DNA of 64,000 nucleotides from Streptomyces sp. NRRL S-455. Lineage in GTDB: Bacteria > Actinomycetota > Actinomycetes > Streptomycetales > Streptomycetaceae. The notes under the pieces are model-generated. The model had not been told where the DNA came from, searched no databases, and worked only from the letters and a program-made list of their open reading frames with translations. The DNA lies in the NCBI RefSeq assembly GCF_000717875.1, contig NZ_JOCT01000008.1, positions 1-64,000 on the forward strand, read 5' to 3'. The position numbers and the translations under genes are program-made. Below, piece by piece: positions 8,167-19,481 of this stretch; position 1 is the stretch's first letter; each line of letters opens with the position of its first letter.

Positions 8167-8991
8167 ATGGACGAACGTCGTACGCCTCGAACGCTGCGGG
8201 AGAAGTACGGGGAGGAGCTGAGGCTCCGGCGGAACGCGGCGCGTCTCACCCAGGAGGAACTGGGCGATCAGGTCGTGTGCTCCTCCACGCTGATCAGCCA
8301 TTTCGAGGCCGGGAGGCGCCTTCCGAAGCCGGATGACGCGCAGCGGATCGACCGGGCGCTGGGGACGGACGGGTTCTTCGCACGGTGGCTGGAGGATCTG
8401 GAGAACACGTATGACCCCCGCTTCGCTGCCGCCGCTGAACTGGAACAACAGGCAACGCTGATCCAGCAGTTCGCGCTCGCGCTGGTCCCCGGGCTGCTCC
8501 AGACACCTGATTACGCCCGGGCCGTGTTCGCGGCTTACCGCCCCAACACCACAGACCAGGAACTTGACAGGCAAGTTGTCATTCGAACAGGGCGTGCCCG
8601 AATCCTCGACGGGCCGTCGGCTCCGGTCATCTGGACGCTTCTCGACGAAGCCGTGCTGCGACGCGCTGTGGGCGGCCCGCCGGTCATGGCTGAACAGCTG
8701 CACAAGGTCGCGGACTTGGCCGAGGCACGCCGGATCCGGCTGCACGTTCTTCCGTACCGCGTCGGTGCGCACCCCCTCATGGAGAGCCTGCTCACCCTGA
8801 TGAGCTTCGAGGACTCCGCCCCGGTGGCATACGTCGACGCGTTCGAGACCGGACGTCTGATGGACGATCCGGCGCTGGTGAGGGCCTGCCAGACGGCCTA
8901 CGCTCTGGCCCTGAGCGACGCGTTGTCGCAGCAGGAGTCACTGGCCCTCGTCAGGTCGGCAGCAGAGGATCACACACATGATCAGCAGTGA
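8167..8991 (+). CDS. XRE-family regulator with DUF5753 sensor domain
   Basis: 274 residues from the ATG at 8167, chosen because AAGGGAG (8152-8158) precedes it and because the helix-turn-helix then starts at the usual place. The N-terminal HTH (LTQEELGDQVVCSSTLISHFEAGRR) is followed by a DUF5753 domain (VPGLLQTPDYARAVF, LDEAVLRR, LHVLPYRVGAHP). It overlaps the downstream DUF397 gene by 14 nt. Such pairs are abundant in Streptomyces and include developmental regulators of the WhiJ type. Targets are not deducible from the sequence. Confidence 0.9.
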   Translation: MDERRTPRTLREKYGEELRLRRNAARLTQEELGDQVVCSSTLISHFEAGRRLPKPDDAQRIDRALGTDGFFARWLEDLENTYDPRFAAAAELEQQATLIQQFALALVPGLLQTPDYARAVFAAYRPNTTDQELDRQVVIRTGRARILDGPSAPVIWTLLDEAVLRRAVGGPPVMAEQLHKVADLAEARRIRLHVLPYRVGAHPLMESLLTLMSFEDSAPVAYVDAFETGRLMDDPALVRACQTAYALALSDALSQQESLALVRSAAEDHTHDQQ

Positions 8992-9178
8992 GCCCACTGG
9001 GTGGTACAAATCCAGCTACAGCGGCGGCAGTCAAGCTGAGTGCCTCGAAGTCGCCCCCGGCCCCACCACCGTCCCCGTCCGCGACAGCAAGACCGCCACC
9101 GGCCCCGCCCTGCTCTTCTCCACACACGGCTGGACCGCGTTCGTGTCCGCCGTGAAGGAAGGCCACATCAAGGGCTGA
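8978..9178 (+). CDS. DUF397 protein, partner of the XRE regulator
   Basis: 66 residues. The diagnostic motif WYKSSYSGGSQAECLEVAP followed by VPVRDSKTATGPALLFSTHGWTAFVSAVK is full-length DUF397. It is encoded in overlap with the XRE/DUF5753 gene, so the two are co-translated. The family is thought to modulate the partner regulator, loosely like an antitoxin or accessory factor. Confidence 0.9.
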   Translation: MISSEPTGWYKSSYSGGSQAECLEVAPGPTTVPVRDSKTATGPALLFSTHGWTAFVSAVKEGHIKG

Positions 9179-9212
9179 GCCCGCTGTCGTACCCGCCCGG
9201 TACCGTCGGATC

Positions 9213-11495
9213 ATGCCCAACCAGACGGGGAATCCCACCGCCGAGGAGCCGCGGCGGCTCGCCGTGCTCGAGGGCGTTCTCGAGCGGATCACGTACGCCA
9301 ACGAGGAGAACGGCTACACGGTCGCCCGGGTCGACACCGGCAGAGGCGCCGGTGATCTGCTCACGGTCGTCGGTGCGCTGCTCGGCGCCCAGGTGGGGGA
9401 GTCCCTGCGCATGGAGGGCCGCTGGGGGTCGCACCCGCAGTACGGCAAGCAGTTCCACGTGGAGAACTACACGACCGTGCTGCCGGCCACCGTCCAGGGC
9501 ATCCGCCGCTACCTCGGCTCCGGCCTGGTCAAGGGGATCGGCCCGGTCTTCGCGGACCGCATCACGCAGCACTTCGGCCTGGACACGCTGCAGATCATCG
9601 AGGAGGAGCCCAAGCGGCTCATCGAGGTCCCCGGCCTCGGCCCCAAGCGGACGAAGAAGATCGCCGACGCGTGGGAGGAGCAGAAGGCCATCAAGGAGGT
9701 CATGCTCTTCCTCCAGACGGTCGAGGTGTCCACATCCATCGCGGTCCGCATCTACAAGAAGTACGGCGACGCGTCGATCTCGGTCGTGAAGAACCAGCCC
9801 TACCGGCTCGCCGCCGACGTCTGGGGCATCGGCTTCCTCACGGCCGACAAGATCGCCCAGTCCGTGGGCATCCCGCACGACAGCCCGGAGCGCGTCAAGG
9901 CGGGCCTGCAGTACGCGCTGTCGCAGTCCACCGACCAGGGGCACTGCTTCCTGCCCGAGGAGCAACTGATCAAGGACGCGGTGAAGCTCCTCCAGGTCGA
10001 CACGGGGCTTGTCATCGAGTGCCTCGCCGAGCTGGCCGAGCCCCCGGAGGACGGCGGGGACCCCGGCGTCGTACGGGAGAAGGTCCCGGGGCCGGACGGC
10101 GGGGAGCCCGTCACCGCGATCTACCTCGTCCCCTTCCACCGCGCCGAACTCTCCCTCTCCGCGCAGCTGCTGCGCCTCCTGGGTACGGAGGAGGACCGGA
10201 TGCCCGGCTTCCGGTCGGTCGACTGGGACAAGGCCCTGAGCTGGCTGAAAGGACGTACGGGTGCCGATCTCGCCCCCGAGCAGCAGGCCGCGGTCAAGCT
10301 CGCGCTGACCGAGAAGGTCGCCGTCCTGACCGGCGGGCCCGGCTGCGGCAAGTCCTTCACCGTCCGCTCGATCGTGGAGCTGGCCCGCGCCAAGAAGGCG
10401 AAGGTCGTGCTCGCGGCCCCGACCGGCCGGGCCGCCAAGAGGCTGTCCGAGCTCACCGGCGCCGAGGCCTCCACCGTGCACCGCCTGCTGGAGCTCAAGC
10501 CCGGCGGCGACGCGGCCTACGACCGTGACCACCCGCTGGACGCCGACCTGGTGGTGGTCGACGAGGCGTCCATGCTGGACCTGCTGCTGGCCAACAAGCT
10601 GGTCAAGGCGGTGCCACCTGGTGCCCACCTGCTCTTCGTCGGGGACGTGGACCAGCTGCCCAGCGTGGGCGCCGGAGAGGTCCTCAGAGATCTCCTGGCC
10701 GACGGGAGCCCGATCCCCGCGGTCCGCCTCACCCGGGTCTTCCGGCAGGCCCAGCAGTCGGGCGTGGTGACGAACGCGCACCGGATCAACGCCGGTCAGC
10801 ACCCGGTCACCGACGGCATGAAGGACTTCTTCCTGTTCGTCGAGGACGACACGGAGGCCGCCGGGCGGCTCACCGTGGACGTGGCGGCCCGTCGCATCCC
10901 GGCCAAGTTCGGACTCGATCCGCGCCGCGACGTGCAGGTCCTCGCCCCCATGCACCGGGGGCCGGCGGGCGCGGGCACGCTCAACGGCCTGCTCCAGCAG
11001 GCCGTCACACCCGGCCGCCCGGATCTGCCCGAGAAGAGATTCGGCGGACGGGTGTTCCGTGTCGGCGACAAGGTCACCCAGATTCGCAACAATTACGAGA
11101 AGGGCAAGAACGGTGTCTTCAACGGCACCGTCGGCGTGGTCACCGCGCTCGACTCGGTCGACCAGCGCCTGACGGTGCTGACGGACGAGGACGAGGAGGT
11201 TCCGTACGAGTTCGACGAGCTCGACGAGCTTGCTCACGCGTACGCGGTGACGATCCACCGCTCCCAGGGCAGCGAGTACCCGGCGGTCGTCATCCCGGTC
11301 ACCACGGGCGCCTGGATGATGCTCCAGCGGAACCTGCTGTACACGGCGGTCACCCGGGCCAAGCAGCTGGTCGTCCTCGTCGGTTCGCGCAAGGCGATCG
11401 GCCAGGCGGTGCGCACGGTTTCGGCGGGTCGGCGCTGCACGGCACTCGACTTCCGGCTCGGTTCAACAAAAAATGATCGATCAAATTGGTCGTGA
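9213..11495 (+). CDS. recD2: RecD2-type ATP-dependent DNA helicase
   Basis: 760 residues, typical of RecD2 (RecD-like helicases in bacteria that lack RecBC). N-terminal OB-like and helix-hairpin-helix region (GSGLVKGIGPVFADRI, VPGLGPKRTKKI), then SF1 motor: Walker A GGPGCGKS at 374-381, Walker B VVVDEASMLD near 447, a motif III GDVDQLPSVGAG and the C-terminal VTIHRSQGSEYPAVVIP motif, with TAVTRAK at the end. It would act in the cytoplasm on DNA ends or gaps. ATG start 35 nt after the DUF397 gene, although a shared transcript is unproven. Confidence 0.93.
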   Translation: MPNQTGNPTAEEPRRLAVLEGVLERITYANEENGYTVARVDTGRGAGDLLTVVGALLGAQVGESLRMEGRWGSHPQYGKQFHVENYTTVLPATVQGIRRYLGSGLVKGIGPVFADRITQHFGLDTLQIIEEEPKRLIEVPGLGPKRTKKIADAWEEQKAIKEVMLFLQTVEVSTSIAVRIYKKYGDASISVVKNQPYRLAADVWGIGFLTADKIAQSVGIPHDSPERVKAGLQYALSQSTDQGHCFLPEEQLIKDAVKLLQVDTGLVIECLAELAEPPEDGGDPGVVREKVPGPDGGEPVTAIYLVPFHRAELSLSAQLLRLLGTEEDRMPGFRSVDWDKALSWLKGRTGADLAPEQQAAVKLALTEKVAVLTGGPGCGKSFTVRSIVELARAKKAKVVLAAPTGRAAKRLSELTGAEASTVHRLLELKPGGDAAYDRDHPLDADLVVVDEASMLDLLLANKLVKAVPPGAHLLFVGDVDQLPSVGAGEVLRDLLADGSPIPAVRLTRVFRQAQQSGVVTNAHRINAGQHPVTDGMKDFFLFVEDDTEAAGRLTVDVAARRIPAKFGLDPRRDVQVLAPMHRGPAGAGTLNGLLQQAVTPGRPDLPEKRFGGRVFRVGDKVTQIRNNYEKGKNGVFNGTVGVVTALDSVDQRLTVLTDEDEEVPYEFDELDELAHAYAVTIHRSQGSEYPAVVIPVTTGAWMMLQRNLLYTAVTRAKQLVVLVGSRKAIGQAVRTVSAGRRCTALDFRLGSTKNDRSNWS

Positions 11496-11673
11496 AGGTC
11501 ACAAGGCTCTTCCAGAAGGAGGACACAGGGGGCAGGATGAGCAAGTTGACGGCACTCAGTGCCGCCGATGGGCCCGATGGTCGACCCCGAGTGCACTCTC
11601 CTGAGCCGAGTGGGGGATGGTAGAGACAGTCAGGGCACCTCGAAGATGAGGCACAACGTCGGTGAGGGAAGAC

Positions 11674-12963
11674 GTGAGCGACAACTCTGTAGTACTGCGG
11701 TACGACGGCAACGAGTACACCTACCCGGTGATCGACAGCACCGTCGGTGACAAGGGCTTCGACATCGGCAAGCTCCGCGCCCAGACCGGTCTGGTGACGC
11801 TGGACAGCGGGTACGGCAACACCGCCGCCTATAAATCCGGCGTCACTTATCTGGACGGCGAAGCGGGCATCCTGCGGTACCGCGGCTACCCGATCGAGCA
11901 GCTGGCCGAGCGCTCCACCTTCCTGGAGGTCGCCTACCTGCTGATCAACGGCGAGCTGCCGACCGTCGACGAGCTCTCGACGTTCAAGAACGACATCACG
12001 CAGCACACCCTGCTGCACGAGGACGTCAAGAACTTCTACAAGGGCTTCCCGCGCGACGCCCACCCGATGGCCATGCTGTCCTCGGTCGTCTCGGCGCTGT
12101 CCACCTTCTACCAGGACAGCCACAACCCGTTCGACGAGCGCCAGCGCAACCTCTCCACGATCCGTCTGCTCGCCAAGCTCCCGACGATCGCGGCGTACGC
12201 GTACAAGAAGTCGATCGGCCACCCGTTCGTCTACCCGCGCAACGACCTCGGCTACGTCGAGAACTTCCTCCGCATGACCTTCTCGGTCCCCGCGCAGGAG
12301 TACGAGCTCGACCCGGTCGTGGTCTCGGCGCTCGACAAGCTGCTGATCCTGCACGCGGACCACGAGCAGAACTGCTCCACCTCCACGGTCCGCCTGGTCG
12401 GTTCCTCGCAGGCGAACATGTTCGCCTCCATCTCCGCCGGTATCAACGCGCTGTGGGGCCCGCTGCACGGCGGCGCCAACCAGTCCGTGCTGGAGATGCT
12501 GGAGGGCATCCGCGACTCCGGCGGCGACGTCGACACCTTCATCCGCAAGGTGAAGAACAAGGAGGACGGCGTCCGCCTGATGGGCTTCGGCCACCGGGTC
12601 TACAAGAACTTCGACCCGCGCGCCAAGATCATCAAGGCCGCCGCGCACGACGTGCTGTCCGCCCTCGGCAAGTCCGACGAGCTGCTGGACATCGCGCTGA
12701 AGCTGGAGGAGCACGCGCTCTCCGACGACTACTTCGTCTCGCGCAGCCTCTACCCGAACGTGGACTTCTACACCGGCCTGATCTACCGGGCCATGGGCTT
12801 CCCGACCGAGATGTTCACGGTCCTGTTCGCCCTCGGCCGGCTGCCGGGCTGGATCGCCCAGTGGCACGAGATGATCAAGGAGCCGGGCTCCCGCATCGGC
12901 CGCCCGCGCCAGATCTACACGGGCGTCGTCGAGCGCGACTTCGTCCCCGTCGAGGAGCGCTGA
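11674..12963 (+). CDS. gltA: Citrate synthase
   Basis: 429 residues from the GTG at 11674 (VSDNSVVLRY); an in-frame GTG 12 nt upstream is less likely since GAGGGA (11663-11668) fits as its ribosome site. All landmarks of hexameric type citrate synthase are seen: GILRYRGYPIEQLAE, LHADHEQNCSTSTVRLVGS with the catalytic His region, GPLHGGANQSVLEML with the second active-site His, MGFGHRVYKNFDPRA, and SRSLYPNVDFYTGLIY. It condenses oxaloacetate and acetyl-CoA to citrate in the TCA cycle. S. coelicolor names its homologue citA. A perfect terminator follows. Confidence 0.96.
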   Translation: MSDNSVVLRYDGNEYTYPVIDSTVGDKGFDIGKLRAQTGLVTLDSGYGNTAAYKSGVTYLDGEAGILRYRGYPIEQLAERSTFLEVAYLLINGELPTVDELSTFKNDITQHTLLHEDVKNFYKGFPRDAHPMAMLSSVVSALSTFYQDSHNPFDERQRNLSTIRLLAKLPTIAAYAYKKSIGHPFVYPRNDLGYVENFLRMTFSVPAQEYELDPVVVSALDKLLILHADHEQNCSTSTVRLVGSSQANMFASISAGINALWGPLHGGANQSVLEMLEGIRDSGGDVDTFIRKVKNKEDGVRLMGFGHRVYKNFDPRAKIIKAAAHDVLSALGKSDELLDIALKLEEHALSDDYFVSRSLYPNVDFYTGLIYRAMGFPTEMFTVLFALGRLPGWIAQWHEMIKEPGSRIGRPRQIYTGVVERDFVPVEER

Positions 12964-12999
12964 GTCCCGACCGGGACCGCTCAGACGCGGTAGTGCTCA

Positions 13000-13033
13000 A
13001 GCCCCCGTATCCGGCTCACCGGATACGGGGGCT
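13000..13033 (+). terminator. Terminator after citrate synthase
   Basis: Perfect 15-bp stem (AGCCCCCGTATCCGG / CCGGATACGGGGGCT) with a 4-nt loop, 36 nt after the stop codon. Confidence 0.88.
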
Positions 13034-13307
13034 CATGCGTTCTCGCCCTGAGGGGCCTCGCGTTGGGCCGTTACATGCGGAAGGCGCCCCGGCGCCGGTC
13101 CCCCCACGGGCCGACGACCAGGGCGCCTTCCCAGTCCCGGTACGGATTCCCCCCACGGGATCCGGCCGGGCGTCTGTGAGGACAGCGCCTGAATCGCTGT
13201 GCGCACAACGAGCAAAACTCGCCGTACTTCGGTGTGTGCGGTCTGCCGGGACAGCGCACGATCGGGAGGGCCGCTCAAAGCTTCCCGGTGTACGTGCCCC
13301 GGCAACG

Positions 13308-13350
13308 CTCCCCCAAGCTCTCAACTCCGTTCGAGCAGGGAGGTATCCCC
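13308..13350. repeat. Dispersed Streptomyces intergenic repeat
   Basis: The pattern CTCCCCCAAGCTCTCAACTC then CGTTCGAGCAGGGAGG then TATCCCCA is a form I recognise from many Streptomyces intergenic regions. It can fold: CTCCC pairs with GGGAG. Identification is from memory. Confidence 0.55.
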
Positions 13351-13601
13351 AACTGGAGAAGTCCCCCAAGACATCCCCAGATGCCAGGTGGCGCCCCCCA
13401 AGACGCTGCCCGACATCGTCAACTTAGACCCTCGAACCCCTTCGATGGTTACGTTCACATCACTGTGATCTGCGTCTCGTGCTTATATCCGTTAGGTACA
13501 CAAGAGCCCGGATATGCCACCCGGGGCTCAAGCGTAAGGATGATGCGCGAGCCTTGTGAAGAGCTTATGTGAGCCGGGCTCTGGACTCCAGAGGGGCTCA
13601 T

Positions 13602-13615
13602 ATGGCGTGCGCCAT
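13602..13615. other. 14-bp palindrome downstream of copA
   Basis: ATGGCG-TG-CGCCAT, perfect arms of 6 bp with a 2-bp centre. Too short for a convincing terminator; it could be a protein-binding site. Confidence 0.35.
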
Positions 13616-13640
13616 GAACTTAGGGCGAATTCAGGAGACT

Positions 13641-15893
<2,253 letters not shown>

Positions 15894-15938
15894 GCCGTGA
15901 CTCCAGGAGATGCGGGGCGCCCGGATGAGCGGAACGGG

Positions 15939-15976
15939 CCGTACGGGCCGGGGGCGGCGGCGTACGGCCCGTACGG
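15939..15976 (-). promoter_or_regulatory. Hairpin between copZ and copA
   Basis: Perfect 12-bp arms CCGTACGGGCCG and CGGCCCGTACGG with a 14-nt loop inside the 143-bp copZ-copA spacer. It may stabilise or partly terminate the transcript so that more chaperone than pump is made; this is inference. Confidence 0.5.
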
Positions 15977-16036
15977 GGTGACGAGTGCCAGGTCCGAGGC
16001 GTCTCCGGCCTGGCGGGTCGTGTTCCTGGACTGCGC

Positions 16037-16276
16037 TCAGGCCTTGCCGGCCAGTTCGAATCCGGCCTCGTCGACGGCGGCGCGGACGGCCTCGTCGGCG
16101 AGCGGGCCGGCGGAGACGACGGTGACCTCGCCGGTGGAGGCGACGGCCGTCACCGAACTGACGCCCGAGATCTGGGAGATCTCGCCGGAGACGGCACCCT
16201 CGCAGTGTCCGCAGCTCATACCGGTCACCTTGTAGACGGTGGTGACGGGGCCCGTGGTGTCGGTCTGGGCGGTCAT
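16037..16276 (-). CDS. copZ: Copper chaperone CopZ
   Basis: 79 residues from the ATG at 16276; the longer open frame adds 19 residues across the promoter region. A single HMA domain with the Cu+-binding motif GMSCGHC (Cys22, Cys25) and the ferredoxin-like fold pattern [17 protein letters not shown]. It carries Cu+ in the cytoplasm to the CopA ATPase encoded next. A CsoR-type palindrome lies 66 bp upstream of its start. Confidence 0.92.
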   Translation of the reverse strand: MTAQTDTTGPVTTVYKVTGMSCGHCEGAVSGEISQISGVSSVTAVASTGEVTVVSAGPLADEAVRAAVDEAGFELAGKA

Positions 16277-16341
16277 GTCGTTACTCCTCGTGGAGGCGTG
16301 TGGGGCGGTGGGGACCTCTGGGAGTCCACACACTCCTACTG

Positions 16342-16356
16342 TACCCCCAGGGGGTA
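16342..16356. promoter_or_regulatory. CsoR-type copper operator upstream of copZA
   Basis: TACCCCC-A-GGGGGTA, a perfect 15-bp palindrome matching the known CsoR site pattern (TACCC...GGGTA) in Streptomyces and mycobacteria. It ends one base before the stop codon of the TetR gene and lies in the copZ promoter position. Confidence 0.85.
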
Positions 16357-17019
16357 TTAATCCACGACGCCCCCGGCCAGTGGTCTCAGGTACCGCGACA
16401 GGGCGACCTTCAGCTCCTCGACGTACGCCTCCCGCTCGGCACCCTCATGGGCCAGGATCAGCTCAAGGCCCGCCTTGTAGATGCCGACGCACATCTGGGC
16501 GGTGCGGGTGATCGTCTCCGCGGGGGCGTCGGGCGCGAACGGCGCGAGGGACCTCTCGACCCGGGCGGCCAGGTTGGCGTGCAGCGCGTCGTGTTCCTCG
16601 GCGATCCGCCCGGGGATGTCGGGGCCGTGCATCAACGCGAAGAAGGCCGGGTGGTGGCAGCTGAACTCGATGAAGCGGTCCACGGTCCTGGCGATCACCT
16701 CCTCGAGCGGCGTCACCGTGGGGTCGATCGGGGTCAGGACCTCGTCGTGCGACTGCCGCATCTCGTGCATCAGCCGCGTGCCCAGTTCGATCGCGATCGC
16801 TTCCTTGTTCGGGAAGAACTGGTACAGCGTCCCCGGTGACACTCCTGCCTCGCGGGCGATGGCGTTGGTGCTGGCGGCGGTGTAGCCGCTCGTGGAGAAG
16901 ACCGTGGCGGCCGCTTCGAGCAGCTGGGCGATGCGGCGTTCGCCGCGCGCCTGGCGGCGGCGCGGTCGCTCCTCCTCCGCGGTGGCCGCCTCAGTTGACT
17001 TGTCGGACTTCTCGGACAC
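16357..17019 (-). CDS. TetR-family regulator of the MMPL exporter
   Basis: 220 residues, GTG start. The N-terminal HTH is standard TetR: RIAQLLEAAATVFSTSGYTAASTNAIAREAGVSPGTLYQFFPNKEAI (about 28-75). The C-terminal half is a helical ligand domain. It is divergent from an MMPL transporter with a 161-bp gap that holds a large inverted repeat overlapping both promoters, so it probably represses both genes until a hydrophobic ligand or drug binds. It is not likely to control copZ, which has its own operator. Confidence 0.9.
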   Translation of the reverse strand: MSEKSDKSTEAATAEEERPRRRQARGERRIAQLLEAAATVFSTSGYTAASTNAIAREAGVSPGTLYQFFPNKEAIAIELGTRLMHEMRQSHDEVLTPIDPTVTPLEEVIARTVDRFIEFSCHHPAFFALMHGPDIPGRIAEEHDALHANLAARVERSLAPFAPDAPAETITRTAQMCVGIYKAGLELILAHEGAEREAYVEELKVALSRYLRPLAGGVVD

Positions 17020-17049
17020 CCGTCATCCCCAGGTCTCGAACGCGATTGA

Positions 17050-17110
17050 CAAACACGAGTGCCCGCTCGCATTCTGGAGTCGCAAGAATGCGAGCGATCT
17101 CTCGTGTTTG
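17050..17110. promoter_or_regulatory. Nested inverted repeat, divergent TetR/MMPL promoter-operator
   Basis: Outer arms CAAACACGAG and CTCGTGTTTG, inner arms CGCTCGCATTCT and AGAATGCGAGCG, all perfect, separated by symmetrical 4-nt spacers and a 9-nt centre. Each half carries a promoter: rightward TTGACA (17046-17051)-18 bp-CATTCT; leftward CTGGCA-18 bp-CATTCT. A dimer on each half would block both genes. Confidence 0.78.
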
Positions 17111-17180
17111 CCAGTTTATGGCAGCCCCGTGCTGTCAGGCTGCGCCTGGACACGGGTCACGGTGAAGGGGACACCGCACG

Positions 17181-19388
17181 ATGACCGAAGTCAACACAGC
17201 TCCGCGCGTCGGAGGCTGGACCCGTTTCGTCACCGCCCGGCCCAGGCTGTCGCTGCTGGTGGCGCTGGTGCTCACCGCCCTCGCGGTGCTGGCCGGCGGC
17301 GGCGTCGCCGACCGGCTCGGCGCCGGCGGCTGGGAGGACCCGGCAGCCGAGTCCACCTACGCGACGAAGGCCCTGGAGCGCGAGTTCCCTGACTCCCAGC
17401 CCAACCTGCTGCTCCTGGTCGACGCCGGCGACGCCTCGGTCGACGATCCGGCCGTCGCCGCCGAGGCCAGGCGGCTCGCGGAGCGGCTGGCGAGCGAGCG
17501 GGGCGTCACCGGCGTCGGCTCCTACTGGCAGTCCGGCACCCCGGCCCTGCGCGCCGAGGACGGCCGGGAGGCGCTGATAGCAGCCCGCGTCACGGGCGAG
17601 GAGAAGACCGCGGGGGAGACCCTGCAACGCATCGCGCCCCACTACCGCGGCACGCACGGCCCGGTCGAGGTCGGTGTCGGCGGCCCGGTCGCCGTGCGGC
17701 ACGAGATGCAGACGGTCATCCAGGAGGACCTGACCCGGGCGGAACTCATCGCCCTGCCCGTGACGCTCGTGCTGCTGGTCATGGTCTTCGGCAGCGCCGT
17801 CGCGGCCCTGCTGCCGCTCGGCATCGGCATCGTCGCGATCCTCGGGACGAACGCGATCCTGCGCGGCCTGACCGAACTGACCGACGTGTCCGTGTTCGCC
17901 ATCAACCTCACCACGGCCCTCGGCCTCGGCCTCGCCATCGACTACGCGCTGTTCATCGTCCGCCGCTTCCGCGAGGAACTCTCCACCGGCGCCGAGACCT
18001 TGACGGCGATCGGCACGACCCTGCGCACAGCCGGCCGCACCGTGCTGTTCTCCGCGCTCACGGTCGCGGTGTCCCTGGCGGCGATGCTGCTCTTCCCGCA
18101 GTACTTCCTGCGGTCCTTCGCCTACGCCGGGATCGCCGTCGTGCTGCTGGCCGCGGCGGCGGCGCTGATCCTGCTCCCGGCGGCACTGACGCTGCTGGGA
18201 CACCGGGTCAATTCCCTGGACCTGCGCCGCCTGTTCCGGCGCGGGCGGCGGCCCGAACCCGCCGAGGAGGAGGGCAAGGCCTGGGCGCGCACGGCGAGGC
18301 TCGTCATGCGCCGGGCCCCGTTCTTCGCCCTCGGCACCACAGCCGTGCTCGTCCTGCTCGGACTGCCCTTCCTGGGCGTGAAGTTCGGCACCGCAGACGA
18401 CCGCCAGCTGCCCTCCACCGCCGAGTCCCATGTCGTGCAGCAGCACATCCGGGAGGGCTTCCCGGGCAGCCCCGGTGACGGCCTCGAGGTGCTCGCCGAG
18501 GGCCGAGCCACCCAGGCGCAGTACGGCGCCTACAAGGAGCGCATCGCCGCGCTGCCCGATGTGCGGCGGGTCGACGGGCCGCTGGTCAAGGGCGACTCGG
18601 CGTACTTCACGGTGCTGCCGGAGGGCGAGGCGGTCGACGACCCGGCCCAGCGCCTCGTCGGCGAACTGCGCCGGGCCGAAGCTCCCTTCGACACCAAGGT
18701 GACCGGCACGGCGGCCGTCCTGGTCGACTCCAAGGACGCCATAGGGGAACGCCTGCCGCTCGCCGCCGTCTTCATCACGATCGTCACACTGCTCCTGGTC
18801 TTCCTCCTCACGGGCAGCGTGCTGATCCCGATCCAGGCGGTCGTGCTCAACGCGCTCAGTCTGACGGCCATGTTCGGCGCGGTCGTCTGGGTCTTCCAGG
18901 ACGGCCACCTCTCCGGCCTCCTCGGATTCACCAGCCCCGGCTCCATCGAGACGACCCTCCCGGTCCTGATGTTCTGCGTGGCCTTCGGCCTGTCCATGGA
19001 CTACGGCGTGTTCCTCCTCTCCCGCATCAAGGAGGAGTACGACCACACCGGAGACCACGACCAGGCCGTCCGTCACGGCCTGGCGCGCACCGGCGGGCTG
19101 ATCACGGCGGCGGCGGTCATCCTGGCCGTGGTCATGGCCGCGATAGGCACCTCCCGCGTCACCAACACCAAGATGCTGGGCCTCGGCATCGCCCTCGCGG
19201 TCCTGATGGACGCGATGATCGTCCGCAGCCTCCTGGTCCCCGCCGTCATGCGCCTCACGGGCCGCGCCACCTGGTGGGCCCCAGTCCCCCTGCGCCGCTT
19301 CCACGAGCGGTTCGGCCTGAGCGAGGCCGACCGGGAAACGGCGGGTGAGGCGGAACCGGCCCGGGACAAGGTGGGAGCCTCACGCTGA
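17181..19388 (+). CDS. MMPL-family (RND superfamily) transporter
   Basis: 735 residues. Two repeats, each an initial helix (22-44; about 372-392), a large extracellular domain and a bundle of five helices. GLGLAIDYALFIVRRFREE in the first half and FGLSMDYGVFLLSRIKEEY in the second carry the Asp-Tyr proton-relay pair of MMPL proteins. These export lipids, siderophores or drugs by proton antiport. Regulated by the divergent TetR. AAGGGG at 17164-17169 is the probable ribosome site. The substrate is unknown. Confidence 0.92.
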   Translation: MTEVNTAPRVGGWTRFVTARPRLSLLVALVLTALAVLAGGGVADRLGAGGWEDPAAESTYATKALEREFPDSQPNLLLLVDAGDASVDDPAVAAEARRLAERLASERGVTGVGSYWQSGTPALRAEDGREALIAARVTGEEKTAGETLQRIAPHYRGTHGPVEVGVGGPVAVRHEMQTVIQEDLTRAELIALPVTLVLLVMVFGSAVAALLPLGIGIVAILGTNAILRGLTELTDVSVFAINLTTALGLGLAIDYALFIVRRFREELSTGAETLTAIGTTLRTAGRTVLFSALTVAVSLAAMLLFPQYFLRSFAYAGIAVVLLAAAAALILLPAALTLLGHRVNSLDLRRLFRRGRRPEPAEEEGKAWARTARLVMRRAPFFALGTTAVLVLLGLPFLGVKFGTADDRQLPSTAESHVVQQHIREGFPGSPGDGLEVLAEGRATQAQYGAYKERIAALPDVRRVDGPLVKGDSAYFTVLPEGEAVDDPAQRLVGELRRAEAPFDTKVTGTAAVLVDSKDAIGERLPLAAVFITIVTLLLVFLLTGSVLIPIQAVVLNALSLTAMFGAVVWVFQDGHLSGLLGFTSPGSIETTLPVLMFCVAFGLSMDYGVFLLSRIKEEYDHTGDHDQAVRHGLARTGGLITAAAVILAVVMAAIGTSRVTNTKMLGLGIALAVLMDAMIVRSLLVPAVMRLTGRATWWAPVPLRRFHERFGLSEADRETAGEAEPARDKVGASR

Positions 19389-19481
19389 AGCGCCGACGGC
19401 AGGGGCTAGCGTTCCCCGAGGCGCCCTGCCGGGTCGCCAGGACGCCCGGCGACCGGGACACGAACGGAAGGCGGGTACGGC

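Larger units (their letters stand above)
13034..13640. other. 607-bp intergenic region between citrate synthase and copA
   Basis: I see no convincing gene. It holds one copy of a dispersed Streptomyces repeat (13308-13350), an AT-richer segment near 13430-13500, and a 14-bp palindrome at 13602-13615 just after the copA stop. Confidence 0.55.

Noticed and set aside
13034..13369. Small minus-strand frame across the citrate synthase terminator
   Set aside because: It spans the terminator and the dispersed repeat, so any reading frame is incidental.
17157..19304. Minus-strand frame over the MMPL gene
   Set aside because: Gly/Glu/Gln/Arg-rich antisense shadow with no family likeness.
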